Origin: Stachybotrys elegans
Lineage: Eukaryota; Ascomycota; Sordariomycetes; Hypocreales; Stachybotryaceae
Assembly: GCA_020746835.1 (NCBI GenBank)
Contig: JAGPNK010000001.1
Span: 4,960,001-5,024,000 of the forward strand
Direction of reading: 5' to 3'
DNA: 64,000 nucleotides
Part shown: one piece after another, positions 35,910 through 48,599 of the stretch
How the letters are laid out: each line of letters opens with the position of its first letter
How positions within the stretch are numbered: the first letter of the stretch is position 1
The notes under the pieces: model-generated
The model's database searches: none
The model's input: the letters and a program-made list of their open reading frames with translations, nothing else
What the model was told of the DNA's origin: nothing
Position numbers and translations under genes: made by a program

Positions 35910-38900
35910 AACAGGCTGCTTGGTCTTACCATCCGAGCTGCTTCATGTAGCGCACAAAGCAAAGCATAGGGTTGGGAGAGGACTCTTGCTGTACCTACAG
36001 CAAGCAGGGCCACGTACCGCCTCGCTGAGATTTGTCCCCATATCTAGTCGCCGTTGAATCGCAACCGAAAGGGCCCCGTGCCTCGCTAAGAATCCAACGA
36101 GTTCTCCCCTCGCCCCATCCTACTACCACTTGCGATGCTGAGCACGTTAACATTCTCCATAGTCATCTGACCCTGGCCCGACATGGTGAGTAAGAATTAC
36201 AGAACAGGCCCACGCGGTTATAGAAGACGCATGGAATTTTTCCTTGCCTCGTGGCAATCTTCACAAGCCTACTAGCTTGTCCCCAGTTGCCGGCACCCCT
36301 GGAGAGAAAGAAAACCAGCCCATGTCGCTCCTTTCACCCTACCCAGCTAGTTTGGACCACCCATTCCAAGACCTCGGATACAATACATATGTTTGTACAA
36401 ACACACAAAATGCCCCGGCTGCCTGCGATGTGTGTCGTCCTGCGCCATTGCACATGTGTGCCCACGCAAGTACAGTTGCGGCTCAGGCTGCCAGGCCTTG
36501 GTAGGAGACCGACTCTGTGGAGCTAGCCACCAGGGACACATCCGTGACGCATGGGCTGGCCGGACGCCGGGGAGTCGAGTATTTTCACCGCCCCCTCACC
36601 GCTGCCTCGGAAGGGCCAACGAGGCCCAAGAAGCAAGAGGCGTGCGTCTGCCCGCGGAGGCTCATGTCTGTTTCACAACGCATGTCGCACGTCTTTGATG
36701 CCTGCCATGCATGAACCGGGCCTGCCCTGTACCAAACACCCTCCTCCCGTGGGTTGCGCTGGTCCGGGGCAGGCCCGGCGGATCTATTACGCACATGCCG
36801 TCGCGACACGTATCTACTGCCGTCTACGTACCATGGAAAGAAAGCAAGGCCAGGACGTACGTCTGTCTATCGGGCTTCACCGCCTTGCCAAAGTTCCCGC
36901 ATGCACATGACATCAGAAACTACAGTACAAGGGTTTCAGTATTCCAGCCATCGCAGTGTTGGTGTTACCTAGCCAGAAGGTCGGTTGGACTCGTCCGTAT
37001 ATGAGGTCAAGTAAGTCGACCACCCTGGGCCTGGTAGTATTATAACGATATTTAAAAAAAAATCTCCCAAAACCATGGGTTTTCCATGAGGTTCAGCCCA
37101 GTTACGGAGAAGCCTTCTGCGGATCCTAACATTAGAGACAAACAGCAACGCTGGCAGCCCACCCCCCCCCCCCTTTCGCTTCAAGGCGGAGACGACCTAA
37201 GCAGGGATCATCATCAAAACATTTAACCCTGGCAGTGATGAGGTCTCCCAAGGTACTGCCACTAGTTGCCCAAAGCTCGGCATCTCCATCGAGCGTGGAG
37301 GGCAGATCGCTTGGGTAGGTGACCAAGGCACGGGGCAGGCGAAGGCTGGCATGAGAGAAGAGCTGCAGCGGCTCACAGGACGCACGCGCGTGTGTCGGCC
37401 AGAAGAGGGAGAGATCACCGCAGAAGCAAATATAGCCCGATTCGTCTGGGTTCAGCCACCATTACGTCGATGAGGAAGACGATAGCAGGGGGGGTGGCGG
37501 TTGTTGCTGAGACCCCAAGCGAGAGGAAGCCTCGATATCATCACATGGTTTCGTTGTTTCGGCGAACACTGCTTCTTCCCTTACTTCGTCGCCATCGCTC
37601 TCACCAAGGAAATCAACCTCTCCGTGCCTTGCATCCAGATCAAAACGGCGGTCTGCGAAGGCTCGGTACTAGCCCTCTTTTTTTTTTTTCCCTCTTCAAT
37701 TTTTTTGTCCTTCCCGCAATAGCGAGAGGCTGGTTCTTGGCTCCATCACTAGTCTGCCAGCCACGCGCAGCCATTTGTTCATGTTTGTTTGCCTTGGCTC
37801 CGGCGTCTCCTTCGTGCTTCCTTCCAACGGACCGTCCGTCTTTGCATGTTGCTCTTCCGGTGACTCCACTTGTTTTTGTGTCTCCATTGATGTCTGCCAC
37901 GTCGAGCTGCTTCGTCCGGGTCCTTATATCCTCTCGAGACCCAGCAGACCAAACTCTGCAATGGAGAACAGGAGGGGAGGAGGAGGAGGGAGAGAGGAGG
38001 GAGGGGGGGGGCGTGTGTGCATATTAAGCCTTGTGTGGTTTCACGGAGCTGTATGATCTTCAGATGATGTCGACATGGAGTGGACAAAGACGGGTACGGT
38101 ACTCGCACGCCCCTCTTCCCTTCCCTTTCCTTGAGGCATATCCATCCCATCACCGCTAAAATCCCCCTTCCCAGCCCAGCCCAGATGCAGGCCCCCGGGC
38201 TCCGTACATGTCGGTGAGTACGGCCGACGACCATTCGCTCCTCACGATGGCCTCCTTCTGTCGCTACTCGGTAGCCTCTCCTTCACGATGCCGCGGCAGC
38301 CCATTCTGACCGCTTGCTTGCCCGCGCGCCCACCCCTACCACCTATCCTCCCCGCGTTGGGGAGAAAAAAAAAATTTTTTTAAGCCCAGCCGGAACAAGG
38401 GGGGGAAAAGCAAACAAGTAAGACGCGATGATGGATACGGGGCTGAGGTCATGACAGACCGCTCCTTTCTTTCCTTTGTCCTTGCCGTTGCACAGGCTAA
38501 GGGGGGGCTGGCTGACTGCCGTGGTCGGCGACCAAGAAAGAAGAGGGAGGGGGTCAGGTCAGGTCAGGTCAGGCAGGCAAAACTAAGCGACTAATGAAAA
38601 AAAAAGAAAAGAAGAGGGAGGAGGGCGAGAGGGGGAAAAGCAATATTGCCAATGTGTCAAGAAACGCCCATTCGTGGAACCGGGTACTCAGGACTGCCCT
38701 GCGAGAGGAAGGTGATACGGCAGGTGACAACTTTCTCGTTCCCCTCAATGTCCGATGCAACGATGCAGGCTTGCTTCGAGGGGCGGATGCACAAGAGGTG
38801 ACACGCGGGGGCGATGGCTCATGCATCCAGTCGATTATCAGCTCGGGCTGCATCGATATTGAAGCCCCCCGTTCGGAGCGCAAGGATTCATGTAGTCCAT

Positions 38901-39100
38901 GGAACACGAAGAGAACCGAGTATCCCGTAGATGTGAGGACGCTGCTCGTCGATCCGGATCATATAGCTGGACACGGCAATGCCACTGCTACGACGCACCA
39001 GCAAGTTCCGTATAGCAGACGTTCATGTTAATTAAGAACTATGTTCTAAGTAATGCCGTGCTCTCGCCTCGTCAACACCAAGCATAGGCTTCTCGCCTTG
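35910..39100. other. 3.2 kb interval without a supportable gene
   Basis: Downstream of the SMP-30 gene and downstream of the convergent 889-aa gene. It holds poly-C (about 37160-37172), poly-T (37679-37689), poly-A/T (38366-38381) and a (GGTCA)4 repeat. One plus-strand frame of 145 codons near its end (38594-39031) begins in a lysine/glutamate-rich purine tract and has no recognisable domain. Confidence 0.5.
38552..38571. repeat. (GGTCA)4 tandem repeat
   Basis: Four perfect pentanucleotide units in intergenic DNA. Confidence 0.9.
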
Positions 39101-41842
39101 CTATGCATGATCGCATGATGATCCATCCCTCGTCCATGTAGACCCTTCTTGTGTCAAATCGGTGTTGATGACAACATCATCCTTGCCCTTCATGTGCATC
39201 ACAATGGTCAATCCCTCGAGGCCGTAATCCTGGCAGTTGTGCTCGTTCTGTGCCCTTCCAACCTCCATGTTGACTCTCTCTTCAACCAATGGCACATGAT
39301 TCTGTGAATGCAGCTTAGATTTGAGCAGCTGTATTTCGGAAGCGAGATTGATGCATCTAGAGCGCCAAATACAAGAATGGTCAGACGGGTAGTCAGGCCC
39401 ATGAAGCTCTCTTGTCGTCTTGGAGCTGGCGGATCCTGAGTCGACATCAGAGCTGTAGCCTTGGAAGTCATCCAGCTTCTTTGGAAGGGTGCTGGTCTTT
39501 TGATCCATCTCTCTCCCAGGTTGGGAAGACCCCAGGACAGCACCCATGGCTAGGGTCTTCTCTATATCTTTGACAGTTCTTCTGCTCGGTGTCTCTCGGT
39601 CGCTCTGCTTGGACACCTGCTCGAGCACACGGCTCACCTCAGAACGGTGACTGGTCAGGACACTAGACTCATGCTCTTCACTTCTCTGTGTCGTCGATGG
39701 CTGGCTTGGATGGCAAAATGTGCATGTGCTCCTCCGGCGCTCAGACGCTGATGGCCGCTTGCTCAGGCTGTTTCTCCAACGGGAAAACGGCGGTGTCGAG
39801 CTCTTTTGCCGTTCTGTGTGATGCGAATGATCTGCTTTCTTTAGGTGTTGTCTCCATGTAGCAACCTGCGAGTCGGTTTTCACGCCTTGGGCTGGTCGAA
39901 CCGGTACCGTTTTACGTAGCGCTGCGCGCGTGTCTGTGATCTCGTTCTTGCACTCCTGAACCTCCGGCTTGGCCACCTCCTTCACATTGGGTGGTGCTTT
40001 GTGATCTTGTCCTGCACCTGGCTTCAGAATAAATGGCTGAGGCTTGTTCATTCTTGGACTGTTGAAGGTTTCGGCTACCCTTTGCAGTCGCTCTCTTTCC
40101 CATTCACCCCGAACCGGACTGCTCCCGGGAGATATGGCCAAGGAGGACTGTTGTGCCTCGGAGAGTCTGGGGTTCAACTCCTGAACATCTGGTGTCTTTT
40201 GAAGATCGCCACGCCTGGATCTCAAGGAGCCTTGGTTAGGCATCGCTCCGAGTCTTCCAGACCGGAATTTTGGCAGCTCTATCTTCTTGCTCAATGGCGT
40301 TTGGTTCCCTCCTGGGCAATCCACGTTCACCTGCTTGAGTCCCCGAATATCATGGGCATGGATATCAAGGGCTTCCAACCCGTCGGCATGAAGCCTTTCC
40401 CACCCCTCGATGTTTGACATAATGTCCTCGTCGATGCTATGCGGCGCATATTCGTAACGTTCCTTCGAGACTGAATCATCCGTGATATCGTGCGCTTTCA
40501 GTGTTGCTCCCTGGACCAATTCATCGTCCTCCTCCAGATAGTGAGCTCGCGAAGTGGCTGATGAACTGGTCAAAGCATCCCGTTCCAGGCCATGTCTCGT
40601 GTCTTTGCTTTCCTTCTTGAATTCATCGACCATGGCGAGCCTCGGGACCTTCAGCTGCGTAGTGCCTGCTGCAAGATGTTCAATGATGTGCGCCGAACTG
40701 CTCAGATCCTGAGCATGGTGGTAGAGTCGGTCTATCTGCATGGAAAGGGGGTCGTCCAGTGGCACGTGAATATCTCCAAGTTCTGAGTTGGCCCTCGAAA
40801 GATCCTGCTTCTTCACGAACCTGGAGATGCCTCCAGTGTTGTTATCGCCAATAAATCCATAGTGGTAGGATCGACTCATGGCTCGACGAGGAACGCAGTT
40901 GGATTCTTTGATGCGGCGGCTCGCTTTAGCATTTGTTACGGTTGCCTGTGCCTCGAGCGCCCGAGATTTGCCCATGCGATCCGCCATGAGGAACGGGTTC
41001 TTCGTAACCGAGCCTGGCAGTCCAACCGTCGAGGCCTGCCGCAGCTGGTCGGCAACACCCACCATGTCCTCTCGGCTGTCTATTCGATCGCCAGTATGAT
41101 GACTGCCGTGTCGAAGTCTGGCGGTCGGTGTGGTGTTCCTGCTCTGGCAATCTTCGTAACGTGTGCATTTCAGGCATGGCGCATGTCCGCACTGATCACA
41201 CTGCTCTGCTGAGCTCAATCGATGACCACATGAGTGGCATACCTTGACTGGCCTGGTATGTGGAATCGGCTCAGTCTCTGCGATGGATGCATCTTCTGAG
41301 AGCCAACCCTGAGGACGGGAGATGCCGTATTCTTCGAATAAAGCCATGGCATCGTGGCGTCGCTGGCATGAGCTTGCTGATACAGGAGACGCAAGGGCCT
41401 GCGTTTCTAAGCTGCGCGGTGGGTGCCCAGCTTGCAGCCGAGATTCGAACGAAAGGATATCTCGAGGTGGCTGCGACTGATTGTATCGGGTTTCCGAGGC
41501 TTTGGTTGCTGTTTCCTGTGCCATTCCGCAATGTTCGTGCCCTGTTTTGGTTGAAGGTGAGAATCCTGTGAATGTGTGAGAAGGCAGGGTTCTGGACGCG
41601 GGTTTGGCGAAGCTCTTCTCTGCTCTGCGACCCTAACCTAGCAGGGAGCTCTCTCGGTCTCTCTGTGCTGTGTGGTGGGCGACGCCTCGTGGACTTCCGT
41701 GTTTCGAAATGGTCTGCAACTGGCTGATGCGAGCCTCGACAATACCGGGCGGGACTTGTTCTTCCTGGCTCCCAGGCCGGCTCTGTACAAACTCTGGGCT
41801 GCCGTGAAAAGAGGTAGACCTATTCACCAGGGGCTGTGCCAT
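39101..41842 (-). CDS. Unrecognised 889-residue protein with a six-cysteine zinc-binding-like cluster
   Basis: I do not recognise the family. Exons are complement(join(39101..41565, 41638..41842)). The 72-bp intron (donor GTTAGG, acceptor TTCACAG) joins SSLLG to FSPSTKTG in phase and adds an N-terminus beginning MAQPLVNRSTSFHGSPEF. Without the intron, translation could start at ATG 41524 (807 residues). The one compact feature is C178-x2-C181-x9-C191-x2-C194-x4-C199-x2-C202 (KVCHSCGHRLSSAEQCDQCG), resembling a zinc ribbon or treble clef. The rest is mostly disordered, Ser/Arg/Glu-rich and charged. Near the end, CIWRSRCINLASEIQLLKSK suggests a short coiled coil, followed by a compact tail (LEGLTIVMHMKGKDDVVINT). 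No signal peptide or membrane segment. Zinc binding and a scaffold-like role are inferred only. Confidence 0.75.
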
Positions 41843-42205
41843 GGCTGAAACGTGGTCGGTGGTCGAGATATCCAGCTATAGTTAAATTATGCCACGCAAA
41901 TCATACATGGTTCTTAAGCACAAATTTGGGGCGGGGTATGAAGCAATATGAAGCGTGGAGGGATGGCAAAGTGTACGGGATATCGCATGCGAGCACGCGA
42001 AGCAATTTGGGACTGGGCGGAAGGTGCAACAGGACACTTATTTGCGAAGAGGGCAGCAGCCATACAAAGACCCCAGTTGCAGTACAAATAGAAACAACTT
42101 TGTTGACTAACAGCAGCGCCATGACTGGTATCAATTGTCTCGGCTCGATGTTATTAAAGGTAGGGAAGCTGATGTACACGGATCTCCATCTCAAAAGTCA
42201 TATGC
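41843..42205. other. Short interval: promoter side of the 889-aa gene and 3' flank of ATP16
   Basis: About 360 bases between two genes on the same strand. No further element is evident. Confidence 0.5.
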
Positions 42206-42999
42206 CTATTTCACATGGGCAGCAAGGGTCTCGAGAACCTAGGCGGAGTATTAGCATGTGGACTGCTCCAAAAAGTCCGGCCAGGAGAAGCTCACCTCGA
42301 GCTCGATCTTGGCCTCAGCAATGTCCTGCTCGCTTCCGTTGCCGCTGGCGACCTTCTGGGCCTCGGCGATTTGAGCGCGGATGGCCTCGGCGCTGAAGTC
42401 CTCCAGAGGGTAGGCCTCGACGGCGTTGATGCTCATGTTGGAGTTGGGCTGGACGGTCGCAAATCCGCCGGAGACTGCAACGTGTCAGAAACAAGTATTA
42501 CGCAGGGAGCGTCGTGATCGGTTTCAGTTTGGGGAGAGTCGCGTACGGAAGAATTGCTTGGTAGGGCCGGCCTCCTCGACGACCTCGACCAGACCGGGCT
42601 TGAGCTGCTCAATTGAGGGAACGTGGTTGGCGAGGACACCCATCTCGCCAGACTCGGCGGGAATGTTGACCTGGACGACGTCCTGGGACTTGTAGATGGA
42701 CTGTGTGCGGCAATTAGCTGTGGGCCGTCCAGGGTTTGCCCATCGGCGCGCCGCCGTGGCTGCAATTGTCTGCGCCTAGTTTTCGCTTTCGAATCGCAAT
42801 TCTCGTCATACCTGGTGAGGAAGGGCCAAGCTCAGCTTGATCTGCGAGACGGTTAGTTGGTGCTGGATCCCGAGGGTAAGTGGTGACGGCTGCTTGCCTT
42901 GTCAGGGATGGCCTCGGCGTAGGTTCTTCGCTGGAGAGGAGCTCGGATGGAAGCAGGGCGAGCTCGGAGAGCCGCGCGGGCGAAGCGGAAGGAGTTCAT
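42206..42999 (-). CDS. ATP16: Mitochondrial F1-ATP synthase subunit delta (bacterial epsilon homologue)
   Basis: Central-stalk subunit of the mitochondrial F1Fo ATP synthase, in the matrix. Five exons: complement(join(42206..42238, 42296..42474, 42547..42700, 42812..42841, 42898..42999)), 165 residues, the usual size. The first 30 or so residues (MNSFRFARAALRARPASIRA) form an Arg-rich, acid-free targeting peptide. The beta-sandwich follows (IKLSLALPHQ, then VNIPAESGEMGVLANHVPSI and FFLSGGFATV), and a C-terminal helical hairpin (EAIRAQIAEAQKVA) ends in VLETLAAHVK. Intron 1 uses a GC donor (AAG|GCAAGC ... CTCGCAG); the other three are GT-AG. Exon 2 is only 30 bases (IKLSLALPHQ) and the last exon holds 10 codons plus stop. 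All phases agree. Two CACGTG boxes lie 120-137 bases upstream of the ATG. Confidence 0.93.
42842..42897 (-). other. Non-canonical GC-AG intron 1 of ATP16
   Basis: A 56-bp intron beginning GCAAGC after AAG and ending TCTCGCAG. Splicing here is required to join IPDK to IKLSLALPHQ, and no GT donor in the neighbourhood keeps the frame. The exon/donor context AAG|GCAAG is the strong consensus known for GC-AG introns. Confidence 0.85.
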
Positions 43000-43118
43000 G
43001 ATGGCGGTGGCGGAGAATTGAGGTTGATGCTAGACGGGAGCTCAATTGGACTCGTAGTCTGAATCTTTGCCAACCTCAATTCGCGAGCCGGTAAGCGGGT
43101 TTGTCCGATCCCCTGCTT

Positions 43119-43136
43119 CACGTGCTATGTCACGTG
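43119..43136. promoter_or_regulatory. Paired CACGTG boxes upstream of ATP16
   Basis: CACGTG at 43119-43124 and GTCACGTG at 43129-43136, centred 12 bases apart (about one helical turn), 120-137 bases upstream of the ATP16 start. CACGTG is the bHLH (Cbf1-type) site, which in several fungi controls respiratory genes; function here is inferred. Confidence 0.45.
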
Positions 43137-46100
43137 TGCTTGGCTTGGCATGATCGGTGTTTGGTCTAGGGTAGGTGGTAACTGAATTGATATCCAAGTT
43201 CAACTTACCCTGGAGACTACGGTGCTGTCATGGTCACTTCCTCTTGGGAAACTTGCTACATCCTCTTTCAGGCGTCCTTATGCTTGTACCAACGCACTTC
43301 CGCATTTTTATTGTGCTCTCTTTATCTTCCAGACTGTAGTTCTCATCAGCAGTATTCAAATTGCGTGGTGTAATTGTTACAGGTGTTGACGTTGATAGTA
43401 GTTGGAAAATGTCCTCCCCTGTATAGGATGTTTGTATCACATAGAAAAGCCCGAAGATTCACTGACAACGAATGGCCAACATCAGAAGAGCCGACTAGAC
43501 CATATGGCCTAGAAACGCCTGGAGCTTCATCCACGTTTGTAGATACATGTAGGCTGGTCCAGACCAAGATACAGCGCCTGAAGCCCACGCCTACCCTAGA
43601 GCCACCTGAACACTGTCGAGAAAAACAGCAAAGTGGCGAAGGCAGAATTGTCGATCTTACTACCAGTACAGTCAATATCGGCAAATCTGGCCACTAGCAA
43701 ATATCCCTCACGGGCGGGTAGGGCAGCGACTCTGGACTTTGATCAACTCGATGATCGCATCGTGCATCTAGCAAATCGGATTTCATTAGTCAGTTTGCAG
43801 CGGCTACCTGAATACGGCAACGACCCTCGGCGCTAGTTTCACTCTCCTATCAACAACATTGTGACAGATCAGGAAATGGACAGCATTGTTATTATGGCTG
43901 TGCGGGGGCATGCGATTCTCCATCCGCCATGGCGAATTCGATGTGAAGTGAGGCGACACCGGAAGAAGAGGTGTGTTGTCAAGGACGATCTTGATGCCAG
44001 ACCTCACCACCCAACATGTGCTTCGCCTCTGATTGATGGAGTCGCCGCATGACGATGGACGCTCTGGTTGGATAACGGGTCAAGCCAAGTCAGACATGGT
44101 CACGGGATTGCCCTCTATCATCAGGTGTTCATGTGCTGATCGCCATAGCAGGTGGCAGGCAGTGCGTGTAACTTACGTATGTACACCGCCAATGGGTGCA
44201 TTCGTAAGAGCCATACTGTCGGCGTCCCGTCCTCTCCATTCGATGGTCTTTGCAGCCAGTGCGGACGGGATGGGTGGTGCGTGTGCCCAACCAATCTCAC
44301 CACAAGTCTAGTTGAAACACAAACCCAGATGGGCCGCGCTGATCATTGACTCATTGAAATTATAGCTTGATTCATCCGTTTTTTTCTGGAACCTCCAATG
44401 CTAAGGCGGCCGGACACTAGAAGCGCCATGGAAAGGGGCGCTCGTGCACAGACAAAGAAATAATGAAAGGAATCGGACAATATGCTATCTCGATAATAAC
44501 CAAGACCTGAAGGGATGGCAATGCGGCTGACCCGGGCTGAAGAGCAAAGAAGTTTGCGAAACGTGCCACGGCAGAAACTAGACCCTTCCACTCACAGAGA
44601 AAGCAACAACGTGATGCAAAGACCCTTACTACATCAAGTCAGCTGAAGACAGATGAACCCTGCATAGGCGGCGCACGCTGGTGGCCGACTAGAATCGGCC
44701 TAAGGGGATTGATGGGCGATCACTCCTTGCAACCATTACGATCTATGTATGAACTTAGCAGCCAACACGCCAGAGAATCCAGCGACTCCGCCAGTGACGT
44801 CGTTACAACATGATCATGGCCGCTAGGCTCTAGCCCGTGTGTTGGTGCGGCTTGTGGGAGCGAAACCTTTTGCTGGCAGTGACGTTCTGCGACAGGGTGG
44901 GCGGCGAGTCGATCATATCCCATCCCGTCCAGGTGCGCGACGGCACGCTTGCGGAAGAGCTTGCGGAAGAGGAGGAGAGGGGGGTGTGATAGGGGACCCA
45001 GATACCGTGACCGAAAGCAGAAAATCAACATGTTAACGCAGCTTACCTCACATGTCATTAATTCAGCTTCACCTCTGCGGCCGCACGGTCGAGGACGTGC
45101 AGGCTTGGGGCCATGACAAGGAATGATGAGGGAAGGAAAATGATAGGCGCGCTAGCCCGGCCGATCCAGAGGCCGAGGTGCATCCTGATATCGAACGACG
45201 ACGATGAGATGCAGTGCAAGCGAGGCGACAGGACGCGGGCGACTTGCAACCTCGTATGGAAGTCATGCACTTCCCAACAGGGAAATGGCCAACTTATGCG
45301 GGTGGGCTACTGCTCATTCAGACGAACGTGATGATGGCTGATTGGGATTAGATGGGGATCGGCTGCCCATATGGCTATGGGCAGTGGTGAAGGAGCAGCG
45401 AGGGGACGTTGGAGATGGAGTAGATGCATGGCCATCATGCGAGTCGGATGCGGGGTCTGGAGGTGCAGTCCAATAGTACTATAGCAGAGATGATGGTATA
45501 GTGGAGCATCCAGAGAGGGATAGAGGGAGGATGATGGTGGTGCCCCTCACAAGCGGAGGATAACAGCCACGGGAGCCATGGGGATGGTATTCGAGGGGGG
45601 TCAAGACCCCATTTGTCCGACATGGCGGAGGAGCACGCATCCGGGTCATGCCTATGCGTCGTGGGGGGACACTGCAAGCCCTGTTTGTCTCTACCTCCCT
45701 CTCGCCCTTGTGATGGGACGGTGTCTACGTTGCATTGCGAGGAGGTCTTGCCAAGGTCAGGGCGGTGGGCCGTCCAAGTGTCTGTGATGTGAATATTGCA
45801 ACAGAAATGCCGACGGGTGTGTATCCATCCACACAGAAGAGCAGTCAAGGATCAGGAATCAGGTTTGAGAATCAAGAATCAATAAGCACAGTCCCCTCGC
45901 GATGGTGATGGAATGACTGGAGATGGTGCTGCGGCCGATGACTACAGAGCCGAGACGTGTCTGGAGTGTTCCAGTCAGATGACGAGAGCAAGGAGATTGA
46001 GGCCAATTCTTTCCAAGACCCGCCAAGTCGATGGTGTAGCGGAGGAGCGAGTGAAGAGGAATGAGCGGGCGATCCGATGGCCGGAATGCCAGGATTGGTC

Positions 46101-48599
46101 CGCTGGAGGAGGAGGAGGAGGAGGAGGAGGAGCAGGAAGGTGATTCAATGCAGTGCCAAATATGGTGCTGGGCTGTGCAATGCAGACGCAATCAATCAAT
46201 GCTTTAGGCATGAGGCGAGACAGCATCTTACCTTACCTTAACTTTAAGAAAGGAAGAGTGAGACGAGACAGAACTAGTCTGAGTCTCGCATGGCGCATGT
46301 CCAAGGAACGGGGAGAGCCGTCCAGGTTCAAGGGCTGGCATGGTCTGGTAGGGCCTAGGTCGATCAGGTGAGACGTCTCTTATGTGTGCGCGTTCTTCGG
46401 CAGGTCCAAGAGCCAGCGGCATCGTGAACAATCCTTGGCGTCCATCAATCAAATCAATCTTCAGGTGGTGGTGGTGGTGATTCAATTCGTTGGCTGTCGT
46501 AGTCGGCGGGTGCGTGTAAACCGCCGACCAGAGACTGACTTGTCGCTCGCTGATCTCTTGGCAGAACAAGTGCCGGGCGGTTGTAATATCCCATCGGTTG
46601 GTATGGACGGTGGATGAGGCCAAAAAAAAAAAAGAAAAGAGAAAAAAAAGAACACCCTAATAAGATTGGCTACACAGTACAGAACTGTACCGTGACAGTG
46701 CGGGCGGTATCCGTACTAGTAACTCGTTCAGGAGACAGACAGGGACGGCACGGTTCATGGTTCCATGGCGTCACGGAAGACCCGTGCTTCGGTACTTTAC
46801 CCTTTCCCTGCCATTCTTGGGACCCGGTTTCTTGTTTTTGATTGCTCGGTTTGGATGCATTTTCGTGTTTTCGTCCTGCAGCAATCTGGTGCGGTGATCA
46901 TGATTCGTAACAGCGGCGGTACGCCCGCGCTTGACTAAGATGCTTCTAATGCCCTTCTAGGGCGTAATCACGCACCCTCGGCGGCGGCGCTGCGCTGACA
47001 GCATGATGGGAGCCATGTGGCTGGTCAGCTGTTTCGTTGAGCGGCCAGGATATATGCCTCATACATCCGAAACTATTTGTTGATTATTATGACTGTACAT
47101 ACGCACAGGCTGGGTGGGCGGAGGATTCCCCCCCCTTCTTGTCGCTGTTTCTGCTCCAGGGCTGGGCTGACAGGCGAACACGACACCGCCAGAAACAAAC
47201 ACGCTTCGGAATGGAACTCTGGCGGCACCCTCTTTCTTGTCGTGACCCTCTTGAACCCTCATCGACTACGGCCAACGAGGAATAGCAGATGAGGGCCAGA
47301 CAGGGCTGCCGGCCCTTGCGCTTCCCTCAGGCCTCCAACTGCCCTCCTTCAATCTCCACCGCGCATCTGCATGGGCGATCTAAGGTGCCTAGCTTCCCTA
47401 GGTACTTGCCTAGTTGAGCCGTTGCTTGATCTTGTTGTCATGCTCTCCCTCTCCAGCTTGCCTGCAGCCACACACAGATCACGCTCCCGAGTCGTAAGAA
47501 AGGTGGGCTGAGGGTGACCGGCGGTGTAGGACGCGGGGAGCAGGACGAGGGAGCAGGTATCGGAAATCGTAAGCCCATTGCGTGGACTGAGCTGCTGTGC
47601 TGGCTGGCTGCGTGGGAGGGGGTGGCCTCAGAATTCATTCAACACCAATTCCATCGATCGATTCGCGTCCAGCCCCAAGCCTCGCTTGCTGTGCAAGACA
47701 CTCTGGCCCAGGACAAGCTGGTGCTTGGGACTGGAACTCGGCTCGGCAAGTAAGGTTGGTCGGTCGGTCATGATAATTTACGGCAGCCGGATGCCCAGCC
47801 CACGGGTAATGCGCTCTGCCGATGCCGCCATTGGCCAGATCCCCCAACAGACCAGGGAGCCGCTGTTGCAAGACGCCTGGCGGGCGTTTGTACAGTGCGG
47901 GCTGCTGTTGGCTGGGCTGGCCCGCAGGGTTAAGGGCGCGAAGGGCGAGCGCATCCAGTGGAAAGTGAGGCCAAAAATTGGAACGCAGACGGCTTGGCAC
48001 GCCCAGGCGGAAGTGCGCCGAGGACGGACAGACTAACACTGTCCATAATCGCACTGTGCAATGTGCGGTGGGCGGGCTGCGTTTGAATTTGTGAGGGGCG
48101 CCAGAGTCCCCATAATCAATTTCGCCTTCGGAATGCGCGCCCACTAGAGAAAAAAAAAAAACCACATACATACAGCGTACACAAGCAAGCGAGCGACCTG
48201 CAGCCAGCACCTCATGCATGCACCAGCCCCCCCCCCCCCTTCTCCTCCGAGGCTCCGCTTCCACGGGCTTTTGCCAGCTAGCACAGGTCATTTTTTCCCT
48301 TTCGTCCCCATTGGAGGATCCCCCCAGCTGCCTCTGCCATGCATGTGCATTGCAATTGAGTTACCAGTACAGTACGCTAGTGCACTGTATTGAGGGGACG
48401 TTCCATCTGCCGCCGACGTCCGTATCCTCTCGCTGTCTCCTCGGCTCAGCACTTTGTTATCCACATGGTACAACGTCGGATGTACTGGACTGTGCTGTGC
48501 CACTTATGAGAGAATTTCAAACCAAAAGGAAAAAGCGAAAAAAAAAAAAAAGTTTGAATTAATTATGAGAAACATGAAAAGGGAAACAGGCGAATCCAC
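43137..48599. other. 5.5 kb interval without a supportable gene
   Basis: Lies between divergent ATP16 and the DUF2457 gene. It contains a (GGA)9 repeat, GGT repeats near 46463-46478, poly-A at 46622-46632, and poly-C near 48229-48239. Frames are short or biased in composition. Nothing recognisable was found on either strand. Confidence 0.5.
46105..46131. repeat. (GGA)9 microsatellite
   Basis: Nine perfect GGA units in intergenic DNA. Confidence 0.9.

Noticed and set aside
38594..39031. 145-codon plus-strand frame near the 3' end of the 889-aa gene
   Set aside because: Starts in a purine tract giving a Lys/Glu-rich beginning; no domain, no supporting splice structure.
43234..43697. Several overlapping frames on both strands with fairly balanced composition
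   Set aside because: Those that look most protein-like lack an ATG start, and the frames on opposite strands compete; no splice chain or family signal supports any of them.
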